DNA of 64,000 nt from Saururus chinensis. Lineage: Eukaryota; Streptophyta; Magnoliopsida; Piperales; Saururaceae. Location: positions 45,679,178 through 45,743,177 of the forward strand of contig CP141143.1 of the NCBI GenBank assembly GCA_035235625.1, read 5' to 3'. Shown piece after piece: positions 1-11,636 of this stretch. The notes below the pieces were generated by a model, which ran no database searches, had not been told where the DNA came from, and saw only the letters and a program-made list of their open reading frames with translations. Numbering within the stretch: the first letter of the stretch is position 1; the number at the start of each line of letters is the position of its first letter. Both the position numbers and the translations under genes were made by a program.

Positions 1-296
1 ATTTACTTTCAATTTCTAATTTTTCAGTTCTATAGTTTACCAGTTTTGTATTATTTAGTTCACAGTTTGATAGTAATATTTAATAGACAATTTCATCACA
101 ACGGTCAATTTGAGACTAATTAATCCTTAATCATAAAAAAATACAAAAATTAATCATTACGTACTAATCATAGCAAGCAATTTGTAACTAATTAATGCTT
201 TATTCTCAATAAAATCCACATTTTAGTTATTATGTAACAATCACAATAATATGGGAAATACATGCAAAAACCAAATAGACCAAATGGTGAAATTTG
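1..296. other. AT-rich flank without recognisable gene
   Basis: Short AT-rich sequence with no long reading frame and no recognised repeat boundary. I see nothing to annotate here. Confidence 0.5.
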
Positions 297-722
297 TTAA
301 ACAATCATGTAAACAATCACATATGGGAAATGCAGGCGAAATCCAATGACTAAAATTAGCAAATATATCAAATTTATAAGAAAAAGCATACCTTCAGATG
401 AGGGCGAGAAGAAGCACTGCAGGTGAGGGCGAGGGCAATTCCTCCCGAGGCCGAGATGAGGGCAATGAGGGCGAGGGCAAGAAGGCCGATGACAAGATGA
501 GGGCAATAAGGGCGGTGATGGCGAGGGCTAAATGACAGCTCCAGAAGGGAATGAGGCCAGTAGACTAAAAGCGAGAGAGGAAAGAACAGGCAGATGAAGG
601 CGGAAATGGCGAAAGAGGATGCTCTCCGGGAGGTGAAGGTGGCAAGGGAGACAAATAGACAATACTGTTAACCCAGGGTGATGATTGAGCGGGAGGAGAC
701 ACGAACAAGCGGGAAGAGGCAT
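297..722. repeat. GC-rich purine block (GAGGGCGA-like)
   Basis: Imperfect repeats of gagggcgaggg-type sequence give two short minus-strand open frames (297-506 and 528-722). Their predicted peptides are low-complexity proline, cysteine, serine and leucine runs without a recognisable domain. I read this as low-complexity DNA inside a dispersed element whose end is the repeat at 725-872, not as a gene. Confidence 0.4.
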
Positions 723-724
723 TT

Positions 725-872
725 GAGGGAGGGTATTTCAGTCAAAAATGCTCCCATGTATCCAAGTTCTCATTTGAGCAAGTCTACTTTGGTAAATAGT
801 AGATACTTGCTCGCACTTCGGTTATTTGACAAAGTAGGAGTATACTTTAGTTAATTCCTCTTGCAATAACAG
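725..872. repeat. Dispersed repeat, copy A
   Basis: About 130-150 bp similar to 10728-10857. Both copies contain, in order, gtattt(c/t)agtcaaaa, aagttctca, tactttggtaaa, acttgctc, gttatttgac and aattcctctt. The shared order shows common descent. It may be the end of an unclassified transposon. Confidence 0.55.
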
Positions 873-996
873 TGATAATAAGATGCGAATGATGCAAATG
901 TGCAAAAGCTTACTTTACCTTTGGAATGGATTTTAAAAAAGTGATCCACATTTTTTTTAGGTATGACTCATTTTTTCATATCAATCAAAGGTTTAA

Positions 997-1450
997 GGGC
1001 CCATTTGGGAGGCACTTTTTATCACTAAAAAGTGATTTGTTTATAGTGAAAATTGCTTTCTCATGTGAAAATTGTTTGGAAGGGTCATTTAAAGGTAAAA
1101 TGACTTTCCTAGAAGAAATCACATTTTGGGTCAATTCAAACCGAATTGACGCAAAATTTGATTTCTTCAAGAACTCTCATCAGGAGGTGAGTTCTTGAAG
1201 AAAATTATTTCTTTTTTAAAATGATGTAAAAAGACGTTCTACCCATCATTTCTTTTGTATGATAATTATGCTGGAAGATATTTTTTGTCATTTTACACAC
1301 AAAAATCAAAAGTGAGCTAAAGTCTAATTTCTTTTTAAAATCATCTAATAAAACTCTAATCAAACATCTTCCATTTTTGCTTTTCTTGGCAAAAATCAAT
1401 TTTAATAAAAAGTCATTTTCTTTCTACTCAAAATCATTAGCCAAAGGGCC
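997..1450. mobile_element. Foldback MITE-like element
   Basis: Bounded by gggcccatttgg on the left and ccaaagggcc on the right, which are imperfect inverted repeats typical of small non-autonomous DNA elements. The middle holds a perfect 15-bp inverted repeat, tttcttcaagaactc at 1162-1176 and its complement at 1189-1203, so the element could fold. No transposase is encoded. Superfamily and target duplication are unclear; the ends could be Tourist- or hAT-type. Confidence 0.45.
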
Positions 1451-1516
1451 ACAAAGTAGTGATGTCTTTAATGAAGTAGAGTAAGAATATGAGCTTCATT
1501 TTACTTTTACATCGTC

Positions 1517-1518
<2 letters not shown>

Positions 1519-1566
<48 letters not shown>
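1519..1566. repeat. (TA)n microsatellite
   Basis: Uninterrupted TA dinucleotide tract of about 24 units, directly readable. Confidence 0.95.
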
Positions 1567-1567
<1 letters not shown>

Positions 1568-1570
<3 letters not shown>

Positions 1571-1828
1571 CTATCAAAATAATGAAGTATCTTTTCCTTA
1601 TTCACCTTCACTATCAATGCTACTGACACTACAACTATTATTGCTACCTCCACGGTAAACAATTCTAGTTGTTGGCCTGCTACCACCTATTGCCTCCACC
1701 TTTGTTATCTCCACCTTTGTCATTATTTTTATTGTTGTTTCTACTTTAATAGTTGTCACCTCTACTTTTATCATGATCATTATCAAGCAATATCATTGAT
1801 TCTACCTCTATAACCTTCATCACTGAAA
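1568..1828. other. Non-coding stretch between (TA)n and LTR
   Basis: Contains short imperfect repeats of cacctttgtta-like sequence and a short minus-strand open frame rich in Thr, Ile and Val, without a recognisable domain. No gene supported. Confidence 0.4.
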
Positions 1829-3683
1829 CCATTATAACCCCCCAAATTTTGAATATTTTGAAATTTGAACATTTGGGCCCATTAACGAGTTTTAAGGCCC
1901 ATTAACAATTTTTCTTAAAATTGGACCATTTTGAGCTTGATTCGTTTGGAGGAGCCTAAGGATATTTGATGGGGCTGAGAGAGATGAATGTATCGAGCCT
2001 AAGAACGTGTCAAACAGACACTGGGATAGTAGGCTATGACCTCAAGAAGCGTATTGTAGGCGGGATCCACTATAAATTTGCAAGAAAACATACCCTTGTG
2101 TAGTCTTGTTTTGAAGGGCTCATCGATACGAGTCCAACGGTACCAAGAACGTATGATTTTGAGTCCAGGGTAGGGAGTTACGCTAGTATGAAACTTTAAT
2201 TTTTATTTTAGATTTAAAAATGGAAATTAAAATAATAAAAATAAAAATAAATGAGGAGGGGGTGTTAGCTGTTCTTACACTCATTTTCACTCATCTTCTC
2301 GTCTGACCTCTGCACATTTCTAAACTTTTGTCCCTCATTTCTAAGTGGTTTCTCATCCGATTTCTTTCGTTCAAAACTGTTCCTAGCTGATTGGAGGGCG
2401 CTCTACATTGTAGAGAGGTCCGTTTTTCGAGTTAGCAATTCTAAAGGGGGGAAACGACTCAGGGTAAGGGGAGGCTATGTCTGTCACCTTCGGGCCAAGA
2501 GGAAGAATTTGTCCTAGCGCAAGGGGAGGCTCCATTTGCTGATTTCAAGCCAGAAGGAGGAATCGTCCTAACTCAAAGGGAGACTCCGTCTGCCGCTTCT
2601 GAGCCCAAAAGGAGATCTTGTCCTGGTGTGAGGGGAGGTTCTACCCTCCGCTCCTAAGCCTACGAACAAACAAGGCTCCTACTGCCGGCCGTTGCTCCGG
2701 TCAATTTTAAGAACAAAGGGTAGATGGTTTTAAACTCTAATTTCATGCTATGACTAGGTGCTCTATTTCGTAATTTATTTGTTTCTTAAATAAAGTATTA
2801 TTTCTAAAATGGATATTATTAAGGGTGGACATGAGCTAAAATAATAGCGTCGTGTACGCCTCTTAGTGGGATTTTGTTGTAATACATTCTTTAAAATATT
2901 ATTATGTACAATGTATTTACAAATGATTTGACTGGATGTGAAGGGCAGTTATTTGGTCTAAAGCCCAAAAACTAAGATCGGTTTTGAAGGGTAGCTATTT
3001 AATATAAAGTCCAAAAGCTATCAGAATTATGACTCTTAGGTACCACCTATTAGGGCATATGATGTGCCCATGAAGTTGGATATCGTGGAAAGATCCTCTT
3101 CATTCTAATCCAATTGCCCCACAAGCACGAGTATATGTCGCTCTGGCATCGACAATATTTTGTGAAGGATGTTTTATCCGATTTTGAATTATTTAGTGGA
3201 TTATGGCTACAACGAATTATCCGAGGTTACCAGATTCTATGAAGAACTATTTTATCTAACTTTTCGTATAAGAAGTGTGTTGGATTTTGTTAGTCGATGA
3301 TATTATTTTAAAGTCGACTTTTGAATATGAATTATTAGAAGAATATTTTATGCATCTTTATTTATGTTTTATGTTTTAGCATGCTAATAGAATTTAATTC
3401 TATCTACTTAGTATAATTATACTCACCACCCCTAGACGCTGCATGTTTGATCAAATGAGACGATATTAATGAAGGTTGCCTGTAGAACTTTGAAAAATCT
3501 ATGGTTTATCACGTTCTTTTGTAATGTAATAATTTTGGATGTGCGCAACTTTGATTTTGTTGAGGCTTGACTGGCCTTATTTTGTAGAATTTTTGTAACT
3601 ACCTAAATCAATGAAAAGTTACTCTTCTGTGCACGATTGATCTTGGCCCACTTTTAATTATGAATTGGCGGCTACCGTGTCAC
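1829..3683 (+). mobile_element. Probable solo LTR of a Ty3/gypsy (Tekay/Del-like) element
   Basis: The left end (ataaccccccaaattttg) resembles the usual start of Tekay/Del chromovirus LTRs (TGTAAYACCCC...). The right end (ggcggctaccgtgtca) resembles their usual terminus (GG..GTTACA-like). There is no gag or pol between the ends and the length, about 1.85 kb, fits that family. The outer TG/CA dinucleotides are degraded and I see no clear 5-bp target duplication, so boundaries are approximate. An internal 56-bp repeat block lies at 2462-2650. An old, decayed promoter-less insertion of another kind is the alternative. Confidence 0.4.
2462..2655. repeat. 56-bp minisatellite, locus 1
   Basis: Three to four degenerate units, each with a core like aaggggaggct followed by (t)ctg(t/c)c(a/g)ccttc-type sequence and a purine-rich tail. 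Unit starts are near 2464, 2519, 2574 and 2629. A related block with the same period and core lies at 8779-9000. Confidence 0.6.
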
Positions 3684-4356
3684 CTTCACCTCCATCAATA
3701 TAGTAATATATTGTTAGTAAAAAAATTAAATAAGAAAAGTTAAAATATGCAAAGTTCAATATTTTAGAACTTAACTAACTCTAATGTGCAAAAAGTCTCT
3801 AAAGTAGGCAAAGTCTCTAAACTAGATTTTCATGTCTAAATCGTATTATTAATTTTTCAGATTTTTTTAGAATAATATGTATTTATTATATTTTTTAAAA
3901 TACATACTCTAGAGTAAAACACTTTTCAATTTCCATGTTTAGAAGCGTATTTAGGGATGAAAAATATGATTTTTGGGTCATTCTTTTTGTGATGGATTGA
4001 TATAAAAATTTCAAGTTGTTTGGAGCATAATAAGGATGTGACATAGTTGTAAATTTGTAGGTCAACAGTTCTTTTTTCCTATTCAAAACAAATATATTGC
4101 AATTGTTTACTGAAGTAAAATATTTTTTAATATGTAAAATTTGTAAAATATTATCTAATTTTTCTATTTGGAATCTAATTGTCTATAAGGTAAAAGTGCA
4201 TATGTATGAACTTAATTATTATCAATTCTAAAGTGTTGCTTTGTGCATGAAATTTTAAATATGGAAGTAATGAAGCATAAGTTGGCTTTGTGTCATGTGT
4301 AGCTAAATAAAAATAATTGTTAGAAAAGTATAAATGGTGTTTATTATTTTGTATAA
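3684..4356. other. AT-rich intergenic DNA
   Basis: No reading frame with a recognisable domain. One minus-strand open frame (3895-4086) is short and AT-driven. Nothing else seen. Confidence 0.4.
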
Positions 4357-4358
4357 TA

Positions 4359-4548
4359 CTCCCACGTCTCCAATTAATAGTTGCATTTAGAAAAATAGTG
4401 GTTTTTTTTTAATGATGAAACTCATATATTAGAGAAACAATAAGCCCATGATACTCTTTTTTAAGTACACAATCACTTAAATTGAACAAAATTGATATAT
4501 TAATGTCGAACAAGTTTTTTTGCCAATATTAATTTGGGACGAAATGAG
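4359..4548. mobile_element. Stowaway-like MITE (Tc1/mariner type)
   Basis: 190 bp flanked by TA on both sides (4357-4358 and 4549-4550). The left terminus ctcccacgtctccaattaat and the complement of the right terminus (ctcatttcgtcccaaattaa) are imperfect inverted repeats matching the plant Stowaway pattern CTCCCTCCGTCCC. No coding capacity, as expected. The family assignment is from established knowledge of this terminus. Confidence 0.75.
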
Positions 4549-4550
4549 TA

Positions 4551-5699
4551 TTATATGTTAAAAATGGAAAATGATAACTATGCATATAATTTATACCATG
4601 TTTCCTTTTGTAGAATAATGTACAATTGTTAGACTTAGAATACTTAACATCAAATGCATGTTGATCCATTTTCACATTGTTTCTTCTATGAGGCTTTAAA
4701 TTCCTCATAATTGATTATTGTGGTGTTATAATAAATTAGGAATTTAAAACCTAATAATATGGGTTATAGGGCAATTACTAATTAAATAAATAGTGAGTTA
4801 AATTTTTGTCATCACTTCTTTCAACTCATTTGTTGAATATCAAAATACTTTTCAGCATGTGTTGTATAGAGTAATACAAATGTTAGTAGAACTATCTCCA
4901 ATTTTAACATGAACATAATAGCTATGATATAGAGGATTTTTATCAAGTTCTAGTTTTTAAAACTCGAGAAATCGACGAGGTAAAGTGAAGAATGTATTTA
5001 CCTTTATTTTGTTTTAAGAGGCATACTTTTACATTTGAGACATAACTAGTCATTATTTGGTGCTACTACTTGCAAAATGTATAAGATTTTGCAAGGAGAA
5101 TTGATTAAAAGATTTAAAGAAATGGCTATAAGATTTAATGAAAAGTAATATGATTGACTAAACTAAGGCATTGAATCCATATTAATTCCACATGTATTAT
5201 TACTCTTAAACCAAATTTATAAACCAAAGGAATTCTCGACTCAAAATTGATTATCTTAAGTCTTCCATGTATTTATAGATCACAAGTAAACAAAGATCAA
5301 TACTTTACACGTGTATGCATATGTTGCAATTCACACCTAATGGTAATTCTAATGATTTAGTGTACTTGACAAAAAATATAAGAAAAACTCACATGGTAGA
5401 ATTAAAAGATATTAATACAATAAATAAAACTTGAAAATTGTCTATTAGGAGTTTAACACATGCTTCATTAATACTTCATCATGCCTTAGTTAAATGGGTT
5501 TGGGACCTATAGGCATAGAGAGAAAGACGAAAAACATAATAAAAAGTATGAAAAATAAAAGGAAAAAACATCCCCTCTATTCCCTCTCTTCTCCCATTGC
5601 TTTTCAACTTCTTGGGAATGAAGGGAAATATCATGTAAGAGCATAAGATGGTATAGCAAAATGATGGATGAAATTTCATAAAAGAATGCCATTTTGTTC
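4551..5699. other. AT-rich intergenic DNA
   Basis: Only short spurious frames, such as the overlapping minus-strand frames at 5479-5692. No recognisable repeat boundary or gene. Confidence 0.4.
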
Positions 5700-6650
5700 T
5701 TTAGTGATCAATTGCCTATGATGGAACGATCAATCAGCCTTGATTATTTTTAAAGATTTTCTCCGATATATCAAATGCTCGATCATCCAATAGATATATC
5801 AATCGAAGCTGGATTAGTTAGACTCTAGAACAATGAATGATTGACCACACTGAAGGAAAAATTGATTGACTCTACACTAGTTTTCAAACAAAATAGTGAA
5901 ATGTTCAATCACTCGATTCCAGAATTGCCTAAAATTAGAAATTTTGTGAGGAATTGTTTTTCTATCAAATTTTTTGAATCTAAACTGACTTTGAAGTCTA
6001 TATAAAGGGGGTTTAGATGCAGCAAAGAAGGAGGATATTTAGAATTCTTAGAAAAAAAATTGAGAGACTTCTCTATTGAATTGAGAAAGAGAGAGTGCAT
6101 CCATGACTATAGGATTTTAAGAGGGACATCAAAATTAGTCATTAGAGTCTTAGAGAATTCATGTCTGTGCCTTTAGTTTCATGAATTATTTGGCAGGATG
6201 TGTTGCACATAACTTGAAGGACAAAGGTTATAAAAAGGAGAGTTGAGATTGAACTATCTTTTAAGTCTCATCATTGAAGTGTTGTTGAGAAGTTCAAGGG
6301 AGGATCATTCAAGCCGATAGACTTGTTGTGAAGATCATAATCGTTCAAAGCATACTTAGAGTGAAGATTAAATTGAATGCAAATAAGCCACTTGGGTAGT
6401 GATATAAGAGTTTAGAGTGGTCTGATGACTAGCCAAAGAAGAAAGGAAGGACTATCGTTGTAATCAATAACTGTATTTTGTTTACATAGTGCATTATTGG
6501 TCTGGATAGAGGGTCCTATAGTTTTTCCTAATAAGGCTTTTCATGTAAAAATCTCTTGTGTCATTGGTTGATTGATTTTCATATTCACTAAATACATTAG
6601 ATTTTTGGCAATAATTTTAGAAAAAAAATGTTTTGAATTTTACAACATGA
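5700..6650 (+). mobile_element. Probable Ty1/copia (SIRE/Maximus-like) LTR remnant
   Basis: The order of features resembles copia SIRE/Maximus LTRs. A stretch rich in gatcaatc-type words (5700-5910) is followed by agccaaagaagaaaggaagg and actatcgttgtaatc (6430-6465). It ends with ggcttttcatgtaaaaatct (near 6533-6552), which matches the conserved U5 segment of that group. No flanking coding region or second LTR is visible. Assignment rests on remembered family patterns. Confidence 0.35.
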
Positions 6651-7439
6651 AAGAGGGAATACATCTCCTAGTTCTTACATAAAATTTTAAACTATGGGCA
6701 ATATATTTTACAATGAATTGGCCTTTACAAATCGACACATTACATAATCCTTATTTGTGAGCAATATTTCACAACAAAATGATTGGGCAATCCTTTTTTA
6801 TGAGCTTCTGTTGTGGAAAATTATTTGGAGTTAATAGAAATTCTCCTGGCACTAGTCATTCATTTAATTTACAAAATCTTGCCTCTGCTTGCTTGGCATT
6901 TGAGTAGTCCGGTTATGTGTAACTTTGTGACAGCTCTATAGAACCTGGCTCTTGGTTTTATTTATCAAGGAATAGTTGGTTATAAATTCCTGGACTTGGA
7001 AGTCAATAAATTTAGAATTATATGGAGTAACTATTCCACTTCTTCTTTAATTCTAGGACACGTGTATGAAATAACTTATGCATTTTAAAATTACAGAAGT
7101 AATGACACTTTTTTACCTCTTAGGAAGAAATAGATGGGAAATTAATTAAATATTGGTCTCCATTAATTTGATTTACTGTTTAGGGTTTGTAATGGATCAT
7201 AGGCTTAGATTAGAAGGTGTACAAATATTACTAGATGGTGTACTTTCAAACATAAGTCCCTTTGTTGATAAAAATAAAAATCTATGTCGTAATGTAGAAA
7301 GTACTTTGCATACTTTATATAATTTTTATGCAATATCATATAAGTTGAGATGAAATGAACCAACTTTTCTTCTTCTTCTTCTACTATGTCTTGTAGTTCA
7401 GAACAAGTCAATACCTGGATGTTACTTCAAAAAATAAAT
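6651..7439. other. Intergenic DNA
   Basis: The frames at 7153-7353 (+) and 7205-7411 (-) are short, AT-rich and have no recognisable domain. Nothing else supported. Confidence 0.4.
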
Positions 7440-7772
7440 AAAAATATATGTTGTAGATTGATGTCTAGACATGCCAAGTTAGAGAGAAAGGGGAGAGAAA
7501 GAAAGAGGATTAGGGAGAGACTAAATTAAAATAACTAATCTAGTTCTTCATTGATTTTTTGAATGCATCAATGAGGGATACCTCTTACATATTTATAGAC
7601 AATTAAGAATCCTGACCCTAATAAAACTTCTAATTAGAATGGGCCTCTAACATTAGCCTTAGGCCGATAAGAATAAAATCCTAATTACTCTAAAATGCCA
7701 TCAGTAATAATTAAATCCTACCTATACTAGACTATGAAGGAGAGATCCGACCCCTAGGGTGGGTCATTACAT
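7440..7772 (-). repeat. LTR-like sequence of a Ty3/gypsy element (minus strand)
   Basis: Read on the minus strand the segment starts tgtaatgacccacc immediately after a gypsy-like polyprotein tail (7773-7850). It contains a TATA-like tctataaatat (plus 7590-7601) and ends near agacatcaatctaca. That order (pol tail, LTR start, TATA, LTR end) matches the 3' end of a chromovirus. No second LTR copy is visible in the window. Confidence 0.4.
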
Positions 7773-7850
7773 TCCACCTTGTCATCGAAGTGGGCTTGAG
7801 TTGTGGACAAAGGAGGGAATACAGGCTAGGCTATACTGCAACAAGCGACT
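7773..7850 (-). pseudogene. 3' tail of a Ty3/gypsy polyprotein
   Basis: On the minus strand the frame reads QAHFDDKVE followed shortly by CN. This resembles the usual C-terminal signature of chromodomain gypsy polyproteins (LEDKV..GG.NV) that sits right before the 3' LTR. The remaining pol is not recognisable upstream (plus 7850-8780), so this is a deeply decayed fragment. The call is by pattern only. Confidence 0.35.
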
Positions 7851-8778
7851 TCAAGTGGACCTATGCATATACAGAAATGGAATTATCACGTATAAAGAAG
7901 ATACTGGCAGGTCAAGGTATGGTGGATTTGGATCTCGGGTTACCGAGGAGTTAGCCAGATCATGGAAACAAAGGCTAAAGGATATAGTTAAAGCTAGATC
8001 CAAGTTGGAGCATGAATCTTTGGGAAACAGATGCAATGAGAACACAATTTGGTAAAATGACAGGAGAAACTCCGTCATCCTCCTTGACAATCCTCCTCCC
8101 TTGTAGTGGGAAAAATACTAGCTTGTGGTTGGTCACCCATGACATTGCTGGTCATCATCTGGACTGTGGTAGAGGCGATTTTGGATTATGATTGGAGTCG
8201 CCTTTGCCGAAATGGAGACAATAGAGGTGGTGACATGAGCATGGTTGTGGCTGGAATGTGGACGGACCTGCGGTTGTCGACCTTGGTCTGGTGAAGCTGT
8301 CGGAAGTTTGATGTTTGGAAGGGCCCTCATGGTAGAGAAAGGTGATGCTATTATCCCATGGGCTTGAGTCAATGATGGACAACTGGTGGAGCTTATCGCA
8401 ATTTGACCACGATCAAGTGGGAATTTGATGAAAGAAGGAATTAACGATGCGCTTCGAAAGCCATTGGCAGCAATAGAAAGCATAAATAGGGAACGTCTTA
8501 GCATCACTGGAGGGAAGGAGACCAAGCAATGAGGGTTGGGCATTGTTCATCTCAATGATAGACAATTCGTTCATAGATGTCGGCGAGAATTCATCTTCTC
8601 CTGTACAGTGGTCCTCAGCGGAAGAAGATTTGTCCGCCTGCAAAAGGAGAGGTGCATTTATGGCATTGGCAGCAATAGAAAGCATGGATGCAAACTCGTC
8701 TTCTGAGTAAACAGTGGCAAAAGACAATGATGGCAGGTGACACTGGTGTACGAGATGGTCTAGGGTTTGATGCAAGGA
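7851..8778. other. Decayed sequence with open minus-strand frames
   Basis: Two overlapping minus-strand frames (8133-8543 and 8413-8859, 136 and 148 codons) are longer than chance neighbours but show no domain I recognise. A 21-bp direct repeat (attggcagcaatagaaagca, then t) occurs at about 8462 and 8664. Proximity to the gypsy tail suggests transposon-derived DNA; a gene is not supported. Confidence 0.25.
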
Positions 8779-9005
8779 TAGTAAAGGGAAGGTTTGTTCA
8801 TCATCTACAAACACATAGAGAGAAAATATCTTTGGGTAAGGGGAAGATCTGTTTGTCATCTATGGACGCATAGAGGGAAAAGTGTCTCCGGGTAAGGGGA
8901 AGGTCTGTCCGTCGTCAAGACATGTAGAGACAAAAGTGTCTTCGGGTAGGGGAGGTTCTATCTATTGCTTGAGGGCACGAGAATTGCGAAATATGGGAGG
9001 TTATG
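8779..9005. repeat. 56-bp minisatellite, locus 2
   Basis: Units begin ggtaaggggaag at 8835 and 8891 and ggtaggggaggtt at 8945, with another related unit upstream from about 8780. Spacing is 56, then 54 bp. The core is the same as in the block at 2462-2655. Confidence 0.7.
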
Positions 9006-9840
9006 TCCATCACCTTCAGGCCACAACAAGGGAAATGCCTTGATATAAAAGGGAGTGTCTGTCCGCCACCATCAGGCAAAGTGAGAGAAATATGCGGAAG
9101 CTAGAGGATGCTCCACTCACTGTCTCCGGATCTAAAGGGGAGGACACCCAGAAGGAATGAACAACTTTGAGCACCACTACATTTTAGGACATCAAGGGAG
9201 TAAGCATATCTAACCTTCCGATTTATTTATATAAATGCATGTGTTAATTAAGATATATGATTTGCTATGATCCATTATGTTCTAATATGCGATGCTATGA
9301 ATCAATATGCTTTGATATGCGTAGATCTGATATGTTCCGATAGGACCTAATGTGTTATGTCCCGCTCTAAGGTAGAGTAAGACGTGTGATGGTGTTATTG
9401 TTATGATATGCTCTGTGGTAAAGCAAGATGTGTAATTATATTAATGTTCTATTCCGCTTTGTGATAGAGCAAGATGTGTATTTCCACTGATTTATTTCCT
9501 TCCGTACGACACTGATTAGATATTTGGATATACATATTTAGATGTATGTGTTTTTGTAATGTCTGATGTATGTAATAGCCGATAGGCAAAACTACGTTCA
9601 GATCTGATCGTATTTGAATAATATTGTAAATGTTATCCAATACGTATGTAGTCAACCAACAGCAAGGCACTGTTGGCCCGATCCAAATTAGTTATAAAAT
9701 TAGGTTTATTCTGACCTACACACAACTGAATAATAAAGCTCCATAGTTGTGGAAGAACGCAATGACTCTCGCATAGAGTCTGCCGCTCCTAGTTGGTCTC
9801 ATTTTAATTATTCTATTTAATTGGATTAACTCCTATTTAG
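9006..9840. other. Repetitive-looking non-coding DNA
   Basis: Contains recurring words: tatgat/gatatg with tgatcca (9245-9350), and ctc(t/c)(g/a)(t/a)ggta(a)agcaagatgtgta-like phrases at about 9363, 9412 and 9455. The last form a loose three-copy repeat. No gene supported. Confidence 0.35.
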
Positions 9841-9844
9841 TTTT

Positions 9845-10080
9845 TCATAAAAACCCAGATCCGAGGCAACTAGAAAACGGCAAGCTGAGAAAATTTAGAG
9901 AAAACCATACTAACATAATGGGATGCAACCTGGACCTAGTATACATCCGAACGGGAAAACTGGCAACTGGAAAATTGAAAGCGGGGAACTGAAAAACTAA
10001 AAATGAGCAACTGGAAAACGACAAGCGGGGAAACTGGCAAATTGGAAACTAGAAAAGTTTACTGAAAACCTGAATAAAAA
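9845..10080. repeat. Loose quasi-repeat of (a)actggaaaacggcaag
   Basis: Words such as aactagaaaacgg, aactggcaactgg, gaaaactgg and gaaactggcaa recur irregularly. This is a degenerate short-period repeat with no fixed unit. Confidence 0.35.
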
Positions 10081-10484
10081 CATGATAACCTCATGTAAAA
10101 ACGTAATATCAACAAAAAATTGTCCTTGTATACCTTTCATATCCATAAAAATACATTTTTCTCTAAACATGTATCATATTTCAAGGAGTTCTTGTCTTTT
10201 TCTTCTTTGTTGAAGGGACTTGTCTCTTTCCCAATACGTCCTAAACACACAACAAACTTTCTATCTCCTTTTCCATGTTCTTCTCGTATCATATCAGCAA
10301 TTCCGTTTTCTACTTTTCCAAAATTTCATTTATCCCGTCTTCCAAATTTTCAGTTTCCTGTTTTTAGTTTTCTAGTTACCCAGAAATCTTACTAGCAAAA
10401 ACTACGTAATGACCAATATACAACCAACCCAAAATACTAATTTTCATCTGGAAACATATTTCTCATCATCCTAAATAACATGAA
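10081..10484. other. Pyrimidine-rich non-coding DNA
   Basis: Plus-strand open frame 10120-10395 is a Phe/Ser/Pro-rich low-complexity translation with no recognised domain. No gene supported. Confidence 0.3.
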
Positions 10485-10727
10485 TCAATCTTCTTCGTCG
10501 AAGGAATATACGGCGCTGGACGTTGAGATGTGCCAGAGAAAAGTTGTGAAGAAGAAAAGAACTGGGCAAACAAAAGTAGTTTTAAGAAGATGAACCAACC
10601 CACTAGGAAGCCTTACTGGAGATAAAACCACTGTAGGATGAAGTCGTACCGGAGAAGAAGACACTTTCCCGGACTGAGCGACGGATGTAGATGATTTTTC
10701 CGGTCGGGTTATCATTTGATGAAGAAG

Positions 10728-10857
10728 AGGGTATTTTAGTCAAAAGTGCTCTCCATTTACAAGTTCTCACGTGAGAAAGTTTACTTTGGTAAAAAATAGA
10801 AACTTGCTCACATGAAATGTTATTTGACACTACTTTGGTCAATTCCTCTTATTAATA
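10728..10857. repeat. Dispersed repeat, copy B
   Basis: Second copy of the sequence at 725-872, sharing gtattttagtcaaaa, aagttctca, tactttggtaaa, acttgctcac, gttatttgac and tcaattcctctt in the same order. As at copy A, it follows a short GC-richer block with minus-strand open frames (10485-10842), so the parent element may extend leftwards. Confidence 0.55.
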
Positions 10858-11210
10858 GTCTAGTGTTAATTTTTAGAAGGTGTCAATCATTCCAACATAG
10901 ACTTTTAATACCTACCAAAAAGATAAAATAGTTGTATTTTTTTATTACTCAGCCCCCCATTGCATCACCCACTATTTTGCTCACAGCCACCTAACATCCT
11001 TGTACCCTATGTCTTCTCTTACCCTTCTTCTCCCGTGGCTAGCGGCAACTTACTCATTTTGATGGGATGGTACTTCTATAAATTCCCCTTGTTGGGTAAG
11101 TACATTACTTTCCCCCTTCTCAGTTGTATAAAAGATTATTAAGAGGACTTTGATAACCCCAGAATCGGTTATATGTCCTCCGTCCCTCCACTCTTATGTG
11201 AACAGATAAA
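10858..11210. other. Intergenic DNA
   Basis: Short plus-strand frame 10960-11142 only. Nothing recognisable. Confidence 0.35.
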
Positions 11211-11636
11211 CTAGCTCAAATCAGTACCAGATTTCTCCACATCTCTATTAACCAGCTTTGAAGCTTGAGATGGAAAGGACTTGCCTTTCTCACATTGACG
11301 ATCTTCCCACGGTGAGACCACCATTATGCTAAGATTGCAATGATTAACCCTTGATTGGCCAATTTGATTTTTCACATGAGATGTATAAGCATCGATTATG
11401 TCTAAATTTAGATACATATCTGACAGTGAGATGATGAATGTTAGGCCACTCGGTTCAGCATAGCCATAATTTTTTTTATCAATGGTAGGTGGATTTCGTG
11501 ATTCATGAGCACATGTGCCGGAAGTGCTGAGGCCATCGTTGCGCCACCATTCAATCATGGCCGCAGAGTCGATGTTAGGGGAATGGTCAAAGCTGCAGAG
11601 GCGGAACACTACGAGAAAGTGGATCTTCAGCGACAT
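11211..11636 (-). CDS. Unrecognised open frame (141 codons), doubtful
   Basis: A minus-strand frame with mixed, non-low-complexity composition. I recognise no domain. Its first codons lie inside the CACTA-like terminus that starts at 11607, so as annotated the start is probably an artefact. If anything is real it is a gene fragment ending beside the transposon. No intron or promoter signal was found. Confidence 0.12.
   Translation of the reverse strand: MSLKIHFLVVFRLCSFDHSPNIDSAAMIEWWRNDGLSTSGTCAHESRNPPTIDKKNYGYAEPSGLTFIISLSDMYLNLDIIDAYTSHVKNQIGQSRVNHCNLSIMVVSPWEDRQCEKGKSFPSQASKLVNRDVEKSGTDLS

Noticed and set aside
8133..8859. Overlapping minus-strand frames as a gene
   Set aside because: No domain, two competing frames, and surroundings look like LTR debris.
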